Below, one piece after another: positions 8,329 to 16,901 of a stretch of 64,000 bases of DNA. The notes below the pieces were generated by a model. That model did not search any database. It saw only the letters and a list, made by a program, of their open reading frames with translations, and was not told where the DNA came from. This stretch comes from Burkholderia ambifaria (GTDB lineage Bacteria > Pseudomonadota > Gammaproteobacteria > Burkholderiales > Burkholderiaceae), in the NCBI RefSeq assembly GCF_001443045.1, contig NZ_LKPJ01000021.1:1-64000 (forward strand), read 5' to 3'. The position numbers and the translations under genes were made by a program. Numbering within the stretch: position 1 is the first letter of the stretch; each line of letters begins with the position of its first letter.

Positions 8329-8769
8329 ATGAACCGTACGCTCGACCATCGCAACCTGGCCATGCTGCTGCTCGAGGCCCGCGAAACGCTGATGGGCATG
8401 TTCCGCCCCATTCTCAAGGAATTCGCGCTGACCGAACAGCAATGGCGGATCATCCGCGTGCTCGACGGCGAGCCGACACATGCGCTCGAAGCAGGACAGA
8501 TCGCACGCCGCTGCTGCATCCTGAGCCCAAGCCTGACGGGCGTGCTGGAACGAATGGAACGCGACGGCCTGATTACGCGCATGCGCGCGCAGGAAGATCA
8601 GCGCCGGCTGCTGGTGAGCCTGACGCCGCAGAGCAAGAAGCTGGTGACCGAAATCGGTCCGCGTATCGACGAGCAGTATCGTCAGCTTGAAGCGCGTTTC
8701 GGCCAGGACGGCCTCGACGACATCTATCGCGCGCTCGACCGGCTGATCGAGCTCGGCAGCGCGTCGTAG
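8329..8769 (+). CDS. hpaR: MarR-family repressor of homoprotocatechuate degradation
   Basis: A 146-residue winged-helix regulator. The MarR core is visible: TEQQWRIIRVLDG near residue 35, a recognition helix region ILSPSLTGVLERMERDGLITR near 63-83, and the wing RAQEDQRRLLVSLT. HpaR proteins repress the divergent hpa operon and are released by pathway compounds. The divergent position 150 bases from hpaG1 supports this role. The start at 8329 lacks a clear Shine-Dalgarno sequence, but the length fits the family (about 145). Confidence 0.92.
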   Translation: MNRTLDHRNLAMLLLEARETLMGMFRPILKEFALTEQQWRIIRVLDGEPTHALEAGQIARRCCILSPSLTGVLERMERDGLITRMRAQEDQRRLLVSLTPQSKKLVTEIGPRIDEQYRQLEARFGQDGLDDIYRALDRLIELGSAS

Positions 8770-8839
8770 GACCTGCCGGCACCGGGCCGCCGCAAGCGGC
8801 CGCGAACCTGAACCAGCAGGTGCCGTATCGCGCGGGCGC

Positions 8840-10051
8840 TCAGTGCAGCGCGCCGCGCATCAGCTCGGTCACCGCGACGCCGCGCGACGTGCGCATGCAT
8901 TCCTCGACGTAATCGACAAACGGCAGCGGCTCGAAATCGATTTCGTCGCGCACGCGGCGATTGTCGAATACGCGATCGACCGTCGCGAATTCCGCGCAAC
9001 GCTGCAGCGCCCGGCCGATCACACGCTCGAGCGCAGGATCGTGCCGCCCGAGCACGTCGCGCACCACGAGCGGCAGTTCGGCCGGCACGCATGCCGCGTA
9101 GCGCGGCGCGCCCGTCATGCCGGCCGCCTCGTCCATCGCGCGCACGATCTGCGCGACCTGCGGCGCCTCGTCTCCGGCCGACACGTGATACACGTCGTGC
9201 ATCAGCGTCGGCTTTACGGCCAACAGCATCGTCGCGCGCGCAACGTCGTCGACCGACACGATGTCGATGCGCGTCATCGGCCGCGCGGTGAAGCGGCGCG
9301 CCGCATGCGCGACGCGGAACATCCAGAACGAATTCGGCGCGGGCCGCGTGCCGAGCACCGTGTGGCCGACGACATGCGACGGACGCACGACGACGAGCGG
9401 CAGGCCGAGCCCGCGCAGGCGCTGCTCCGTTTCCGCTTTCGCGTGCAGGTAGTCGGCTGCGAGCACCGCGCCGGGCAGCCCATCGCCGCCGTGCGCGGCG
9501 CCGCTCGCCACCGGGCCGGCCACTTCCTCGTGGACGATCCCGCCGCGGCCGGCATGTGCAAACGCGGTGCCGACATAGACGAAACGCTGCAGCTGCGGCG
9601 CGTGCGCGAAGCGCGCGGCGAAACCGAGCGAATCGGCAATGTCCGCCTGCAGGTGCGCACCGTCGGCCGGCGATGCATGGCCCGCGCAGTGGATCACGTG
9701 GGTCGCGCCGGCGAGACGCGGCGCATCGGGGCCCTGCCACACGTCGCCGAGCGCGCCGACGACCACGTTCGCGTCGCCGAGACGCGATGCCCAGTACGGC
9801 GCAAGCCCCGCGCGCAGCGCCGCTTCGCGCAGACGCGCGACCGCGTGGCCGCGATTCTCGGCACGCACGATACACACGATCCGTTCCAGCAACCCTGCGT
9901 TGACGAGCGCCGTCAGCACGGTACTGCCGATGAAGCCGGTGGCACCGGTAAGCACCAGCCCGCCGACGTTGGCCGCCGCGACCGGTGCGCTGGCCGGCGA
10001 AACGAGGCTCGTGCGCCAGTTGAGCGACAACGCGGTTTTCCAGATCAGCAC
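8840..10051 (-). CDS. NAD(P)-dependent SDR/thioester-reductase-like protein
   Basis: A 403-residue protein with an extended-SDR Rossmann fold. The nucleotide motif GATGFIGS lies near residue 35, VIHCAGHAS near 120, and the active-site Tyr/Lys pair is probably YLHAK near 200. The layout recalls the NAD-binding-4 (male sterility) and reductase domains that release thioester-bound products. The start is GTG with AAGGAG seven bases upstream. No carrier protein or synthetase gene is adjacent, so the substrate is unknown. Confidence 0.75.
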   Translation of the reverse strand: MLIWKTALSLNWRTSLVSPASAPVAAANVGGLVLTGATGFIGSTVLTALVNAGLLERIVCIVRAENRGHAVARLREAALRAGLAPYWASRLGDANVVVGALGDVWQGPDAPRLAGATHVIHCAGHASPADGAHLQADIADSLGFAARFAHAPQLQRFVYVGTAFAHAGRGGIVHEEVAGPVASGAAHGGDGLPGAVLAADYLHAKAETEQRLRGLGLPLVVVRPSHVVGHTVLGTRPAPNSFWMFRVAHAARRFTARPMTRIDIVSVDDVARATMLLAVKPTLMHDVYHVSAGDEAPQVAQIVRAMDEAAGMTGAPRYAACVPAELPLVVRDVLGRHDPALERVIGRALQRCAEFATVDRVFDNRRVRDEIDFEPLPFVDYVEECMRTSRGVAVTELMRGALH

Positions 10052-10701
10052 GATAGTCTCCTTCGAAGAATCGGCCGGACGGCGCGGCTGCCCCGGGTAG
10101 CGGGGTGGCGTACGGCGGTCGGCCGGGCCGGGGCCGACGCACGCCCGGCAATCCCGATCGGGCTGCAGCCCGCGATCGCGTCGATCGCGTCTCCGGAAAG
10201 AGGTGGCGGCCCGCCACGGACGGGCGTCCGCAGCGCAGGATCGGGAAATGCCAAGTGTGGGGTCCGATCGCCCGCAAGTCTGTCCTGAAAGTTTCGTGAA
10301 AGTGTGCGGATTTGTACGCGAATGTCGGAGTGTGTCGTAGCCGTCGGGCCGTCAAATCGTTGAAACGTCCGGTCGGTCGGCATTTTGCGGCGTGCATGAC
10401 AGGACGACCCGCGCGCGTCGGGTGAGACCGCTTTCAGCGCGGCACTTCGACGCGGCCACCGCCCCAGGTCATCGCATGTCCTCGGCCCGCCAGCGTCCGG
10501 TCACGGCGCGCGGATCGCGCTGGCGCCTGCGTTTGCTCGCGCTGCCGGAATCGCGATGGATCGTCAGACGTCGTTTCATCTGAAACACCAATAGACTCAA
10601 TTCGGATTTATTGAGGATTATCACTTGCGTTTCACGTCAGTCTATCTAGACTGTTCAAACCAAAACGGTCGAATGTGTCATTTTCTTCAGGAGAAGATCC
10701 A
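10052..10701. other. Intergenic region, 650 bases
   Basis: No convincing gene was found. The left half is GC-rich and holds only shadow frames. The last 130 bases before the 10702 gene are AT-richer (TTTATTGAGGATTATCAC, then TCTATCTAGACTG) and probably contain its promoter, but no clean -35/-10 pair was identified. Confidence 0.4.
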
Positions 10702-11049
10702 ATGCGCCTCACCATTCGGATTAATGGCAGCGAATCGGCAACCCGACACGCCTTCGCGGTGCTGTGGGTCGATACCGACGAGGGCCTGTGGTCACGCGAG
10801 GCACACCAGGGCATCGATCTTCCGACCTGGGGCAAGGTTCGGGACGTAGAAGGCGCGATGGCCCTCTGCGCGGCCGACAGCGGGAATGCCGTGTGCCAGT
10901 TGAAGGGCCTGTCGTTCAGCGCTTCGCAGCGCGAGCAGGGTCCCGCGGTGCTCGCCGGCGAGCACCCGCACGGCGCGTGGCGCCTGCAGGCGGTCGATCG
11001 CTCCACGGTGGAGCCGGAATACGAGGAATTTATTTCCGTCGCGCGATAG
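10702..11049 (+). CDS. Conserved hypothetical protein, 115 residues
   Basis: A small soluble protein without signal peptide or membrane segment. The ATG at 10702 is preceded by AGGAGA at ideal spacing; an upstream in-frame GTG at 10675 is less likely. The sequence contains TRHAFAVLWVDTDEGLWSRE and HGAWRLQAVDR and is acidic overall. I do not recognise the family. Coding is supported by the ribosome-binding site, by codon bias unlike the flanking DNA and by the terminator 78 bases downstream. It appears to be a single-gene transcription unit. Confidence 0.7.
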   Translation: MRLTIRINGSESATRHAFAVLWVDTDEGLWSREAHQGIDLPTWGKVRDVEGAMALCAADSGNAVCQLKGLSFSASQREQGPAVLAGEHPHGAWRLQAVDRSTVEPEYEEFISVAR

Positions 11050-11127
11050 GTATTTCCGATAGCGTTCCTCTGGGTTTTCGGGTTTGTTCCAGTTTCCGCG
11101 ATATTCATTTCGATATTCATAAATAAG

Positions 11128-11156
11128 GCGCCTCTCTCCGAGGCGCTTTTTATTTT
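11128..11156 (+). terminator. Rho-independent terminator
   Basis: A perfect 7-bp stem (GCGCCTC/GAGGCGC) with loop TCTCC is followed by a T-rich run (TTTTTATTTT). It lies 79 bases after the stop of the 10702 gene and ends its transcript before the PBP gene. Confidence 0.9.
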
Positions 11157-11446
11157 CCCGTCTCGAAATTAATCGGGGCCGGGTTAATTGGAGCGCGGCG
11201 GCGCGACGGTAACGATCGCACCGCGCCAGTCGTTGCGCAACGCGCAACTCCCGATCGGGCGAACCGGCGAGCGACGCCTCGCCGTCGCTCCCACCTCGTT
11301 CCTGCCTCGTTCCGCCCTATCCGGCCTTGAATACGCATCTTTTACGGGGCCGAAACATACTTTCCCCACATGATGTTTACTCATTTATTACAATCACATT
11401 ATTCCGACTGACTCGCCGCCGTCCGGCGGCCCGACCCGGCCCTTGC

Positions 11447-13345
11447 ATGAGCGTGAAAAAGAAGACCCATCCCGCCGATCCGTACGCCGCCGCGACCAAG
11501 CATCCGATGCTCGCGTCGCGCCTGCCGATGTGGCGCTCGAAGTTCGTCGTGATCATGGTGTCCATCGGTTTCGCCGCGCTGATCGGACGCGCGTTCTGGG
11601 TGCAGATCGCGAACCAGGATTTCTACGTCGGGGAAGGCCAGAAGCGCTACCAGCGCACGATCGAGCTCGACGCGATGCGCGGGCGCATCGTCGATCGCAA
11701 TGGCGCGATGCTCGCGGTCAGCCTGTCGACCTATGAAATCTGGGCAAACCCGAAACAGGTCGCCGAAATCGACTATCCGCAGGTCGCGAAGCTGCTCGAC
11801 ATGCCGCTCGCGGAAGTGAAGCGCCGCTTGCGCAACGACCGTACGTTCGTGCTGCTCAAGCGGCAGGTCGACGCCGACACCGCGAGCCGGCTCGACAAGC
11901 TCGCGATCGACGGCATCACGCAGATCGCCGATTCGAAGCGCTTCTATCCGGAAGGCGAATCGGCCGCGCACGTGGTCGGCTTCACCAACGTCGAGGACAA
12001 GGGCCAGGAAGGCGTCGAGCTCGCGGCGAATGGGCGGCTGTCGGGCACGTCCGGGCAGCGTGAGGTGATCCGCGACCGGCTCGGGCGCATCGTGTCCGAT
12101 ACGCGCCCGCTCGTCCCCGCGCAGCACGGCGCGACGATCGAACTGACGATCGACCGGCGCATCCAGCAGCTCGCGTTCAGCCAGCTCAAGGCCGCGGTGA
12201 TCGAGAACAACGCGGTGGCCGGCAGCGTCGTCGTGCTCGACGCGCAGAACGGCGAGATCCTCGCGCTCGCGAACTACCCGACCTTCGACCCGAACGATCG
12301 CGCCCGGCTGACGGGCCAGCAATTGCGCAACCGCGCGGTGATCGACACGTTCGAACCCGGCTCGACGATCAAGCCGCTCGTCGTCGCATTGTCGATCGAC
12401 GAGCGCAAGGTCACGCCCAACACGATCATCAACACGTCGCCGGGCACCTACAAGATCGGCCCGGCCGTGATCCACGACACGTCGAACCACGGCTCGCTGA
12501 CCGTCTCGCAGGCGCTGCAGAAGTCGAGCAACGTCGCGCTCGCGAAGCTGGCGCTGAACCTGCCGGCCGAAACGATCTGGAACAAGTACCAGGATTACGG
12601 AATCGGCCGCGCGCCGGAACTGACGTTCCCGGGCGTCGCATCAGGCCGCCTGCGCGGCTACCAGCGCTGGCGGCCGATCGAGCAGGCGACGATGGCATAT
12701 GGCTACGGGCTGTCGATGTCGCTGCTGCAGATCGCGCAGACCTACACCGCCTACGCGGGCGACGGCACGCTGCACCCGGTGTCGCTGCTGAAGAACGGCT
12801 CCGACCCGCAGACGATCGATGCCCATCGCGGCCACCGCGTGACGTCGCCGCAAACCGCGGCGGCGATCCGCTCGATGCTCGAGTCGGCGGTCGGCGAAGG
12901 CGGCACGGGGCGCCGCGCGCGCGTCGACGGCTACCGGATCGGCGGCAAGACAGGCACGGCGCGCAAGCAGGTCGGCGCGACCTATGCGAAGGGCAAGTAC
13001 CGCGCACTGTTCGCGGGGATGGCACCGATGAGCAACCCGCGCCTGATCGTCGCGGTGATGATCGACGAGCCACGCGGCAAGGGCTACTACGGCGGCACGG
13101 TGGCCGGCCCGGTGTTTTCGTCGGTCACGAGCGGCTCGTTGCAGTTGCTCGGCGTGCCGCCCGACGCGCCGGTCGAGCCGACGCCGAATGCGCCGGCCAA
13201 GGCGGTGGCCCCGCAGAAGACGATCACAGCGCCGAAGGCCGCGGTGCAACCGAAGACGGCGGCCGCGCAGAAGGCGGCAATGCCGGTGAAGACGGCCGAG
13301 CAACCCGGCGCCGGCGCGGCCGTCCAGACGAAGGCGGCAGGCTGA
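11447..13345 (+). CDS. Peptidoglycan D,D-transpeptidase (class B PBP, FtsI paralogue)
   Basis: A 632-residue class B penicillin-binding protein. There is a single N-terminal membrane anchor near residues 32-52, then the pedestal block MRGRIVDRNG near 77. The transpeptidase core has catalytic Ser306 in STIK, SSN at 360-362 and KTGTA near 510. It cross-links peptidoglycan in the periplasm. The start ATG at 11447 gives the expected short cytoplasmic tail; an in-frame upstream extension lacks a ribosome-binding site. The last 60 residues are an Ala/Lys/Pro/Gln-rich low-complexity tail not needed for catalysis. There are no division-cluster neighbours, so it is an extra FtsI copy, probably specialised. 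Confidence 0.9.
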   Translation: MSVKKKTHPADPYAAATKHPMLASRLPMWRSKFVVIMVSIGFAALIGRAFWVQIANQDFYVGEGQKRYQRTIELDAMRGRIVDRNGAMLAVSLSTYEIWANPKQVAEIDYPQVAKLLDMPLAEVKRRLRNDRTFVLLKRQVDADTASRLDKLAIDGITQIADSKRFYPEGESAAHVVGFTNVEDKGQEGVELAANGRLSGTSGQREVIRDRLGRIVSDTRPLVPAQHGATIELTIDRRIQQLAFSQLKAAVIENNAVAGSVVVLDAQNGEILALANYPTFDPNDRARLTGQQLRNRAVIDTFEPGSTIKPLVVALSIDERKVTPNTIINTSPGTYKIGPAVIHDTSNHGSLTVSQALQKSSNVALAKLALNLPAETIWNKYQDYGIGRAPELTFPGVASGRLRGYQRWRPIEQATMAYGYGLSMSLLQIAQTYTAYAGDGTLHPVSLLKNGSDPQTIDAHRGHRVTSPQTAAAIRSMLESAVGEGGTGRRARVDGYRIGGKTGTARKQVGATYAKGKYRALFAGMAPMSNPRLIVAVMIDEPRGKGYYGGTVAGPVFSSVTSGSLQLLGVPPDAPVEPTPNAPAKAVAPQKTITAPKAAVQPKTAAAQKAAMPVKTAEQPGAGAAVQTKAAG

Positions 13346-13420
13346 AGCCTGCCGGATGGTACCGGGCGCGGCTGCCGACGCATGCGTGTGCGCTTCGCCG
13401 TGCCGAATGCCTCGCACGCG

Positions 13421-13484
13421 CCCTTGCGCCCTTGCGCCCTTGCGCCCTTGCGCCCTTGCGCCCTTGCGCCCTTGCGCCCTTGCG
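13421..13484. repeat. Octanucleotide tandem repeat, (CCCTTGCG)x8
   Basis: Eight uninterrupted perfect copies of CCCTTGCG lie in the 200-base convergent spacer between the PBP gene and the ybaL-like antiporter. The unit is not a multiple of three, and the array lies outside both genes. Such arrays change length by slippage and make useful strain-typing loci. Confidence 0.97.
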
Positions 13485-13548
13485 CCGTTCCCGCCGTTCC
13501 GACGGCCGGCGCAATCCCGCTAACCGGGCGGACCCGGCCGCGCGACCG

Positions 13549-15264
13549 TCAATGCGCTGCCGCCACCGGCCTCACCATCCTGCCGAGCACGTGCTCGGTC
13601 ATCCCGCGCGCGAGTTCGCTCTCGCCCATGAACACCGTGCCGACGCCCTCGCTCGACAGCAACGCGGCCTCGTCGCTGCTGTTCGTGCACAGCACGACCT
13701 CCAGCGCCGGGTTCAGCGTGCGCGAGATCTCGACGATCTGCCGCACGTCGAATACGTCCGGCAGCGTGACGACCAGCATCCCGGCGCGCGCGATATGCGC
13801 CTGCACGAGCACGACCGGCTCGATCGCGTCGCCCGACACGGCCGCGACGCCGTCCGCGCGCAGCTTCTCGACGAGCTCGCGGTTCTGCTCGACGACGACA
13901 TACGCGATCCCGCGCTCGTCCAGCGCATGTGCGATCCGCGTGCCGACCTTGCCGTAGCCGATGATCACGACCTGGCCGGTCAGGTGCGTCTGCGGCGTCG
14001 ACATCGGCAGCGCGGCGAGCGGATCGTCGCGAGCCTCGAGTTTGCGCGCGAACGCCGAATGCTTGCGGATCCATACGAGCGCCGGATCGATCATCGCGAA
14101 CAGCAGCGTGTTCATCGCGATCGAGATCAGCGCAACCGCGAGAATCAGGCTCTGCCCCTCGGCCGACAGCAGTCCGAGCGCCCGGCCAAGACCCGCGAGG
14201 ATGAACGAGAACTCGCCGATCTGCGCGAGACCCGCGCCGACCGTCAGCGCGGTGTTCAGCGGATAACGGAACGCGATCACGAGCGCGACCGCCGCGAGCG
14301 TCTTGCCGATCAACACGATCGCCGCGACCTCGATCACGTGCAGCGGCTCGGCGAGCAGCACCTTCGGATCGAACAGCATCCCGACCGAAATGAAGAACAG
14401 CACCGAGAACGCGTCGCGCAGCGGCAGCGTCTCGTCGGCCGCGCGCCGGCTGAATTCCGACTCGCGCATCATCATCCCGGCAAAGAATGCGCCGAGCGCG
14501 AACGACACGTCGAACAGCTTCGCCGCGCCGAACGCGATGCCGACCGCCGCGGCGATCATGCAAAGCGTGAACAGCTCACGCGAACCGGTACGCGCGACGA
14601 GCCACAGAATGCGCGGAAACACGCGCTTGCCGACCACCAGCATCAGCGCGATGAACGCGGCGACCTTCAGCATCGTGACGCCGAGCGTGCCCCACACGCT
14701 GCCGCCGGCCGCGTGCACGTCGCCGGGCGGCGTGCCGCCGAGCAGCCCCGCGACGGGCGGCAGCAGCACGAGCACGAGCACCATCACGAGATCCTCGACG
14801 ACGAGCCAGCCGACCGCGATGCGCCCATTGACCGTCTCGACGAGCCCGCGCCCTTCTAGCGCGCGCAGCAACACGACCGTGCTCGCGACCGACAGCGCGA
14901 GGCCGAACACGAGTGCCGCGCCAACGCTCCAGCCCCATGCGAGCGCGAGCCCGCCGCCGAGCAGCGTCGCGACGGTAATCTGGACGATGGCCCCCGGCAG
15001 CGCGATCTTGCGCACCGCGAGCAGGTCGCCGAGCGAGAAATGGAGACCGACTCCGAACATCAGCAGCATCACGCCGACTTCGGCAAGCTGTTGCGCGAGC
15101 GACAGATCGCCGACGAAACCGGGCGTGCCGGGGCCGATCACGATCCCGGCAAGCAGATAGCCGACGAGCGGCGGCATTTTCAGCAGCGACGCGAGGTAAC
15201 CGAAGATCATCGCGAGGCCGAAACCGGCCGCGAGCAACGCAATCAGGCTGACATCATGAGGCAT
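13549..15264 (-). CDS. ybaL: Kef/YbaL-type cation:proton antiporter with TrkA-N domain
   Basis: A 571-residue CPA2 transporter. Residues 1-390 hold about 12 membrane helices, including GYLLAGIVIGPGTPGF and FGVGLHFSLGDLL. A cytoplasmic Rossmann TrkA-N domain begins with VVIIGYGKVGTRIAHAL near 425 and runs to about 540. By family it exchanges K+ (or another monovalent cation) for protons across the inner membrane under nucleotide control. The ATG at 15264 has a GGGAGGGGGG site; upstream in-frame codons were not used. Confidence 0.9.
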   Translation of the reverse strand: MPHDVSLIALLAAGFGLAMIFGYLASLLKMPPLVGYLLAGIVIGPGTPGFVGDLSLAQQLAEVGVMLLMFGVGLHFSLGDLLAVRKIALPGAIVQITVATLLGGGLALAWGWSVGAALVFGLALSVASTVVLLRALEGRGLVETVNGRIAVGWLVVEDLVMVLVLVLLPPVAGLLGGTPPGDVHAAGGSVWGTLGVTMLKVAAFIALMLVVGKRVFPRILWLVARTGSRELFTLCMIAAAVGIAFGAAKLFDVSFALGAFFAGMMMRESEFSRRAADETLPLRDAFSVLFFISVGMLFDPKVLLAEPLHVIEVAAIVLIGKTLAAVALVIAFRYPLNTALTVGAGLAQIGEFSFILAGLGRALGLLSAEGQSLILAVALISIAMNTLLFAMIDPALVWIRKHSAFARKLEARDDPLAALPMSTPQTHLTGQVVIIGYGKVGTRIAHALDERGIAYVVVEQNRELVEKLRADGVAAVSGDAIEPVVLVQAHIARAGMLVVTLPDVFDVRQIVEISRTLNPALEVVLCTNSSDEAALLSSEGVGTVFMGESELARGMTEHVLGRMVRPVAAAH

Positions 15265-15329
15265 CCCCCCTCCCAAGTTCTTGTAACTATTTAGTAAGGT
15301 TCAAGAATGAAAGGATAAGGGATGACACG

Positions 15330-15376
15330 GAAAAAATGGCGCGCCGCCGCGAAAAATTCACGCGGTGGCGCGCCAT
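15330..15376 (-). terminator. Strong Rho-independent terminator of the gluconate-dehydrogenase-like operon
   Basis: Read on the minus strand, a 16-bp stem with one G:T-type mismatch (outer arm ATGGCGCGCC) and a 9-base loop is followed immediately by TTTTTT. It lies about 110 bases after the cytochrome c stop and separates this operon from ybaL. Confidence 0.9.
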
Positions 15377-15482
15377 TACGGGGTGCAACCCCGGTCGCAC
15401 GGAACGAACTTCGCGGGCTAGACGGCGCCGCGAGGCGGATCGATCGGGCGGGGCCGGACGCCCCGTCGCCCCGCCAAGTTCG

Positions 15483-16901
15483 TCAGCGCGACGCCTGCGG
15501 GAACCGCGCGCCCGGCGGCGGCTCCGGTCGCGTCGATGGCGTGCTCTTGCGCACCTTCGCGACCTGCGCGGCCGTGACCGGCGCGCCCGTATTGCCCCAG
15601 CTCGTGCGCACGAAGTTCGACACGTCCGCGACTTCCTGGTCCGACAGGCGCCAGCCGAACGGCGGCATCGTGAAGGTCGACGGCGCGGTGCGCGTGCCCT
15701 CCAGCGCGCTGCCTTCCAGCACGACGTGAATCAGCGACGTCGGATCCTCACCCTGCACGACCGGGTTGCCGGCGAGTGCCGGGAACACGCGCGTGTAGCC
15801 GTGACCGTCGCTGCGGTGGCAGGCCATGCAGTTGTCGCGATAGACGGCTGCGCCCGGCTTGCTCGCGTCGCCGGTTTGCAGCGCCTTCGCGGCGGCCGCA
15901 TCGTACACGTGCGGCTGCTCGCCCTGCACGCGCGGCGGCAGCGTCTTCAGGTAGCGTGCAATTGCAGTCAGGTCGTCGTCGCTCATGTGCTGCATGCTGT
16001 GGCCGACCACGTCCGTCATCCCGCCGAACGCGGCCGTGCGCAGCGTGCGGCCCGTCTTCAGGAACTGCACGATCTCGGTTTCGTTCCACGTGCCGAGCCC
16101 GGTGCGCGGCTCGCCGCGCAGGCTCGTCGGCACCCAGCCGTCGATCGCCGCGCCGCCGGCCAGGAAGTCGAGGCCGCCCGCGTCGGTCAGCGCGCGCTCC
16201 TGCATCGTCGCCGCGCGCGGCGTATGGCACGCGCCGCAATGGCCGAGACCCTGCACGAGATACGCACCGCGCGCGACCACCGGATCGGTGTACGGCGCCG
16301 CATCGAACGGCTTCGGCGCCGGCGCGAACATCTTGCGCCAGAACGTCAGCGGCCAGCGCATCGACAGCGGCCACACGATGTCGACCGCGCGGTTCTCGTG
16401 CTCGACCGGCGCGACGCCGTGCATGAAGTACGCGTACAGCGCCTTCACGTCGTCGTCGTTCAGGCGCGCGTAGGACGGGTACGGCATCGCCGGATACATC
16501 GTGTCGCCGTTCTTGCGCACACCTTCGCGCACCGCGCGGGTGAAGTCGTCGAGCGTCCAGCCGCCGAGGCCCGTCTTCGGGTCTGGCGTGATGTTCGTCG
16601 AATAGATCGCACCGATCGGCGTGTCGAACTTCAGCCCCCCCGCGAACGGCTTGCCGCCGCTCGCCGTGTGGCACGCGATGCAGTCGCCCGCGCGGGCAAG
16701 GTATTCGCCTCGCTTGATCAGGCTCGCGTCGGCCGACCGGGCCACGGGTGCGGCCGTACCGGACGCCGCCGAAGCCGCCGCCGACTGCGCGAAGGCCAGA
16801 CCGGCGAAGCCAAACGCCGCCCATGCGGTGCCGATCGCCAGCGCGCGCCGCAGCGGGATCAGGCAGCGCACGGCGTTGTGGTGGTTCATCGTCCTCTTCA
16901 T
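15483..16901 (-). CDS. Triheme cytochrome c subunit of a membrane-bound alcohol/gluconate dehydrogenase
   Basis: A 472-residue exported cytochrome. A signal peptide at residues 1-38 ends at LAFAQ, and there are three c-type haem sites: CIACH, CGACH and CMACH. This is the standard cytochrome partner of FAD-dependent gluconate-2-, sorbitol- and 2-ketogluconate dehydrogenases, passing electrons from the flavoprotein to ubiquinone in the periplasm. The start at 16901 overlaps the stop of the GMC gene (ATGA); a second in-frame Met lies four codons later. The C-terminal tail is Pro-rich. Confidence 0.92.
   Translation of the reverse strand: MKRTMNHHNAVRCLIPLRRALAIGTAWAAFGFAGLAFAQSAAASAASGTAAPVARSADASLIKRGEYLARAGDCIACHTASGGKPFAGGLKFDTPIGAIYSTNITPDPKTGLGGWTLDDFTRAVREGVRKNGDTMYPAMPYPSYARLNDDDVKALYAYFMHGVAPVEHENRAVDIVWPLSMRWPLTFWRKMFAPAPKPFDAAPYTDPVVARGAYLVQGLGHCGACHTPRAATMQERALTDAGGLDFLAGGAAIDGWVPTSLRGEPRTGLGTWNETEIVQFLKTGRTLRTAAFGGMTDVVGHSMQHMSDDDLTAIARYLKTLPPRVQGEQPHVYDAAAAKALQTGDASKPGAAVYRDNCMACHRSDGHGYTRVFPALAGNPVVQGEDPTSLIHVVLEGSALEGTRTAPSTFTMPPFGWRLSDQEVADVSNFVRTSWGNTGAPVTAAQVAKVRKSTPSTRPEPPPGARFPQASR

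Noticed and set aside
13382..14859. Plus-strand frames through the octanucleotide repeat (Leu/Arg/Pro/Cys repeats)
   Set aside because: They come from translating the repeat and the antisense of ybaL; no independent coding evidence.
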